Shown: in pieces, positions 5,872 to 8,076 of the stretch
How the letters are laid out: the number at the start of each line of letters is the position of its first letter
How positions within the stretch are numbered: the first letter of the stretch is position 1
Assembly (NCBI GenBank): GCA_958417755.1
Contig: CATZDY010000119.1
Span: 1 to 8,076, forward strand
Origin: an uncultured Peptococcaceae bacterium
Lineage (GTDB): Bacteria; Bacillota; Desulfotomaculia; Desulfotomaculales; Desulfocucumaceae
Reading direction: 5' to 3'
DNA: 8,076 nucleotides
Notes under the pieces: generated by a model
The model's input: the letters and a program-made list of their open reading frames with translations, nothing else
What the model was told of the DNA's origin: nothing
Database searches by the model: none
Translations under genes and position numbers: made by a program

Positions 5872-7947
5872 ATGGCGCGGCAAACAAAATTAGAAAATAT
5901 TAGAAATATTGGTATCATGGCTCATATTGACGCCGGCAAGACAACCACCACCGAACGCATACTGTTTTATACGGGAAGAGTGCATAAAATAGGAGAGGTT
6001 CACGACGGTGCAGCTACCATGGACTGGATGGTGCAAGAACAGGAGAGAGGGATTACCATTACTTCTGCTGCTACCACCTGTCAATGGGGCGATTGTTCCA
6101 TCAATATAATTGATACGCCAGGGCACGTGGATTTTACTATGGAAGTGGAACGTTCTCTGCGGGTGCTTGACGGTGCTGTTGCAGTGTTTTGTTCTGTGGG
6201 TGGAGTTGAGCCGCAATCAGAAACAGTATGGCGTCAAGCAGATAAATATGGTGTACCAAGAATTGCTTATATTAATAAGATGGATAGGGTAGGAGCAGAT
6301 TTCTCCAGAGGTATCCAAATGATCAAGGAACGTTTGGGTGCAAATCCGATAGCTGTCCAATTGCCCATTGGTAGTGAAGAAAATTTCCAAGGCATCATTG
6401 ATTTAATTAAGCAAGAAGCCATTATTTATATGGATGATTTGGGGACCAAAAGTGACGTGGTGGCAATCCCAGAGGATATGAAAGATTTGGTGGCAGAATA
6501 TCGGGAAAAACTCATTGAGGCTGCTGCTGAGGCGGATGAAGAGCTTACCCTTAAATATCTAGAAGGGGAAGAATTAACCGTAGATGAGATTATGAGAGGG
6601 CTAAGACAAGCTACCTTGGCAGTGAAAATGACTCCTGTATTGTGTGGTTCATCTTTCAAGAATAAAGGTGTCCAGCCTTTATTGGATGCCATTGTTGATT
6701 TTCTTCCGGCCCCTACGGATGTGCCCCCCATAAAAGGGGTAAATCCTGATACAGAGCTGGAAGATGAAAGAATAGCTAAGGATGAAGAACCTTTTTCTGC
6801 ATTAGCATTTAAAATCATGGCAGATCCCTATGTGGGAAAATTAACTTTTTTTAGAGTTTACTCAGGAACATTGACTTCAGGTTCCTATGTTTATAACTCT
6901 GTGAAAAAGAAAAAAGAAAGGGTCGGCCGTATTTTAAAGATGCATGCCAACCATAGGGAAGAAGTGGAGCAGGTATGTACTGGAGATATTGCTTCCGCAG
7001 TAGGATTAAAGGATACAGGTACTGGTGATACACTCTGTGATGAAAAATCTCCTATTATTCTTGAGTCCATGGAAATTCCTGAACCCGTCATTTCGGTTGC
7101 CATTGAACCAAAAACCAAGGCGGATCAAGATAAAATGGGAATTGCTTTGGTGAAATTAAGTGAAGAAGATCCTACGTTTAGAATGCATACAGATGCTGAT
7201 ACCGGTCAAACAATCATTGAAGGTATGGGCGAATTGCATTTGGAAATCATTGTTGACCGGTTGTTAAGAGAGTTCAAAGTGGATGCCAATGTTGGCAGGC
7301 CTCAAGTGGCTTATCGTGAAACTATTAAAGGAAAAGCCAAGGCAGAGGGTAAATTTGTGCGACAATCCGGTGGCCGCGGTCAGTATGGCCATGTGGTCTT
7401 AGAGGTTGAACCCATGGAACCAGGGTCTGGGTACGAATTCGTCAATAAAATTGTAGGTGGCGTGATTCCTAAGGAATACATACCCGCAGTGGATGCAGGT
7501 GTAAAAGAAGCTATGGAAAATGGAATTCAAGCGGGATACCCCATGATTGACATTCGCGTTACATTGGTAGATGGCTCTTATCATGAAGTAGACTCATCGG
7601 AAATGGCTTTTAAAATTGCTGGATCCATGGGATTCAAAAGTGCAGCTGCTAAATCCAGTGCAGTTTTGTTGGAGCCCATTGTAAAAGTGGAAGTCGTTGT
7701 TATGGATGAATATATGGGAGATGTGATTGGTGATCTAAATTCCCGTCGGGGTCGTGTAGAGGAATTGGAACGTCGAGGGAATACCCAAGTGATTCATGCT
7801 ATGGTGCCATTGGCCGAAATGTTTGGCTATGCCACGGATTTGCGTTCTTGTACCCAAGGACGGGGAACATATACCATGCAATTTAGTCATTATTTAGAGG
7901 TTCCTCGCAACATTGCGGAGGGTATTGTGTCAAAACGCAATGGGTAG
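5872..7947 (+). CDS. fusA: Translation elongation factor G
   Basis: EF-G is the GTPase that moves tRNAs and mRNA through the ribosome after peptide transfer and, with the recycling factor, helps split ribosomes. The protein has 691 residues, matching the canonical form (B. subtilis 692). The GTP-binding motifs are all present: P-loop AHIDAGKT (17-24), switch I RGITITSA (59-66), DTPGH with catalytic His85 (81-85), NKMD (135-138) and the G5 element GSSFKN (259-264). Domain II follows at about 290-400 and domain III at about 405-480. Domain IV carries SGGRGQYGHV (499-508) and the tip residue His571, which reaches the decoding site. Domain V ends with the conserved block around CTQGRGTYTMQF. All catalytic residues are normal, so this is the main translocase and not a divergent second copy. 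It stands between rpsG and tuf as expected for a str operon. Confidence 0.99.
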   Translation: MARQTKLENIRNIGIMAHIDAGKTTTTERILFYTGRVHKIGEVHDGAATMDWMVQEQERGITITSAATTCQWGDCSINIIDTPGHVDFTMEVERSLRVLDGAVAVFCSVGGVEPQSETVWRQADKYGVPRIAYINKMDRVGADFSRGIQMIKERLGANPIAVQLPIGSEENFQGIIDLIKQEAIIYMDDLGTKSDVVAIPEDMKDLVAEYREKLIEAAAEADEELTLKYLEGEELTVDEIMRGLRQATLAVKMTPVLCGSSFKNKGVQPLLDAIVDFLPAPTDVPPIKGVNPDTELEDERIAKDEEPFSALAFKIMADPYVGKLTFFRVYSGTLTSGSYVYNSVKKKKERVGRILKMHANHREEVEQVCTGDIASAVGLKDTGTGDTLCDEKSPIILESMEIPEPVISVAIEPKTKADQDKMGIALVKLSEEDPTFRMHTDADTGQTIIEGMGELHLEIIVDRLLREFKVDANVGRPQVAYRETIKGKAKAEGKFVRQSGGRGQYGHVVLEVEPMEPGSGYEFVNKIVGGVIPKEYIPAVDAGVKEAMENGIQAGYPMIDIRVTLVDGSYHEVDSSEMAFKIAGSMGFKSAAAKSSAVLLEPIVKVEVVVMDEYMGDVIGDLNSRRGRVEELERRGNTQVIHAMVPLAEMFGYATDLRSCTQGRGTYTMQFSHYLEVPRNIAEGIVSKRNG

Positions 7948-8007
7948 ATTATAGTAAATAAAAATTGGAAAAACATCATGTGGAATTTAATCATTGCAGG
8001 GAAAGTC

Positions 8008-8013
8008 AGGAGG
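8008..8013 (+). promoter_or_regulatory. Ribosome binding site for tuf
   Basis: AGGAGG lies nine bases before ATG 8023. The 75-base gap after fusA is AT-rich and shows no terminator-like hairpin, so tuf is probably cotranscribed with fusA. Confidence 0.9.
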
Positions 8014-8022
8014 GATTTGTAA

Positions 8023-8076
8023 ATGGCGAAGGAAAAATTTGAGAGAACGAAACCGCACGTTAATATAGGGACAATT
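8023..8076 (+). CDS. tuf: Elongation factor Tu, first 18 codons (3' end outside window)
   Basis: EF-Tu carries aminoacyl-tRNA to the ribosomal A site as a GTP complex. Only MAKEKFERTKPHVNIGTI is visible, which is the near-invariant bacterial EF-Tu N-terminus; the P-loop would begin at the very next residues. The ATG has a strong ribosome binding site, and the position after fusA is the standard one. Whether the genome has a second tuf copy cannot be told from here. Confidence 0.97.
   Translation, partial: MAKEKFERTKPHVNIGTI

Noticed and set aside
6110..6292. A 60-codon + strand frame inside fusA
   Set aside because: It is a shifted-frame shadow of the EF-G G domain with no ribosome binding site of note.
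7965..7993. Promoter before tuf (TTGGAA with TTTAAT or TAATCA)
   Set aside because: The boxes are weak and the better -10 has a 15-base spacer; read-through from fusA explains expression.
1..8076. A novel defence, mobile or biosynthetic system
   Set aside because: Every gene is a recognised core gene in the standard order. There are no long repeats, integrase or transposase genes, tRNA sites or unexplained coding stretches.

Overview
This window is a contiguous stretch of a bacterial chromosome's information-processing core. It covers the end of the rpoBC transcription operon running straight into the str (streptomycin) ribosomal operon. All genes lie on the + strand in the order rpoB (3' part), rpoC, an L7Ae-family K-turn-binding protein gene (ybxF/rplGB type), rpsL, rpsG, fusA and tuf (first 18 codons). 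The organism is most likely a low-GC Gram-positive bacterium (Bacillota), probably a clostridial lineage. The evidence is the small L7Ae-family gene between rpoC and rpsL, the Bacillus/Clostridium-like forms of RpoB and RpoC (no large E. coli-type insertion in RpoC), strong AGGAGG-type ribosome binding sites, TTG and GTG starts, and moderate AT richness. Genus cannot be assigned from sequence alone.

Layout: bases 1-918 encode the last 305 residues of the RNA polymerase beta subunit, ending in an unusually long acidic tail. A 74-base gap carries two candidate ribosome binding sites for rpoC, each serving an in-frame TTG codon. rpoC (993-4523, with an alternative start at 939) is complete, with both zinc sites, the catalytic aspartate triad and the trigger loop. 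Directly after rpoC is a good candidate sigma-A promoter (4545-4573), so the str genes are probably transcribed both by read-through from rpoBC and from their own promoter. ybxF (4606-4857) follows, then an 85-base gap holding a GC hairpin (4878-4898), then rpsL (4943-5317), a 70-base AT-rich gap, rpsG (5388-5858), and fusA (5872-7947), whose Shine-Dalgarno sequence is fused to the rpsG stop codon. A 75-base gap precedes tuf at 8023, which runs off the end.

The genes act together in expression: RpoB and RpoC form the catalytic core of RNA polymerase, S12 and S7 are small-subunit proteins (decoding centre and head/mRNA exit), EF-G drives translocation and EF-Tu delivers aminoacyl-tRNA. No stretch of 300 bases lacks a gene. 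I found no mobile element, CRISPR array, RNA gene, resistance signature or evidence of a novel system. The points worth a second look are regulatory or structural details within a conserved operon.
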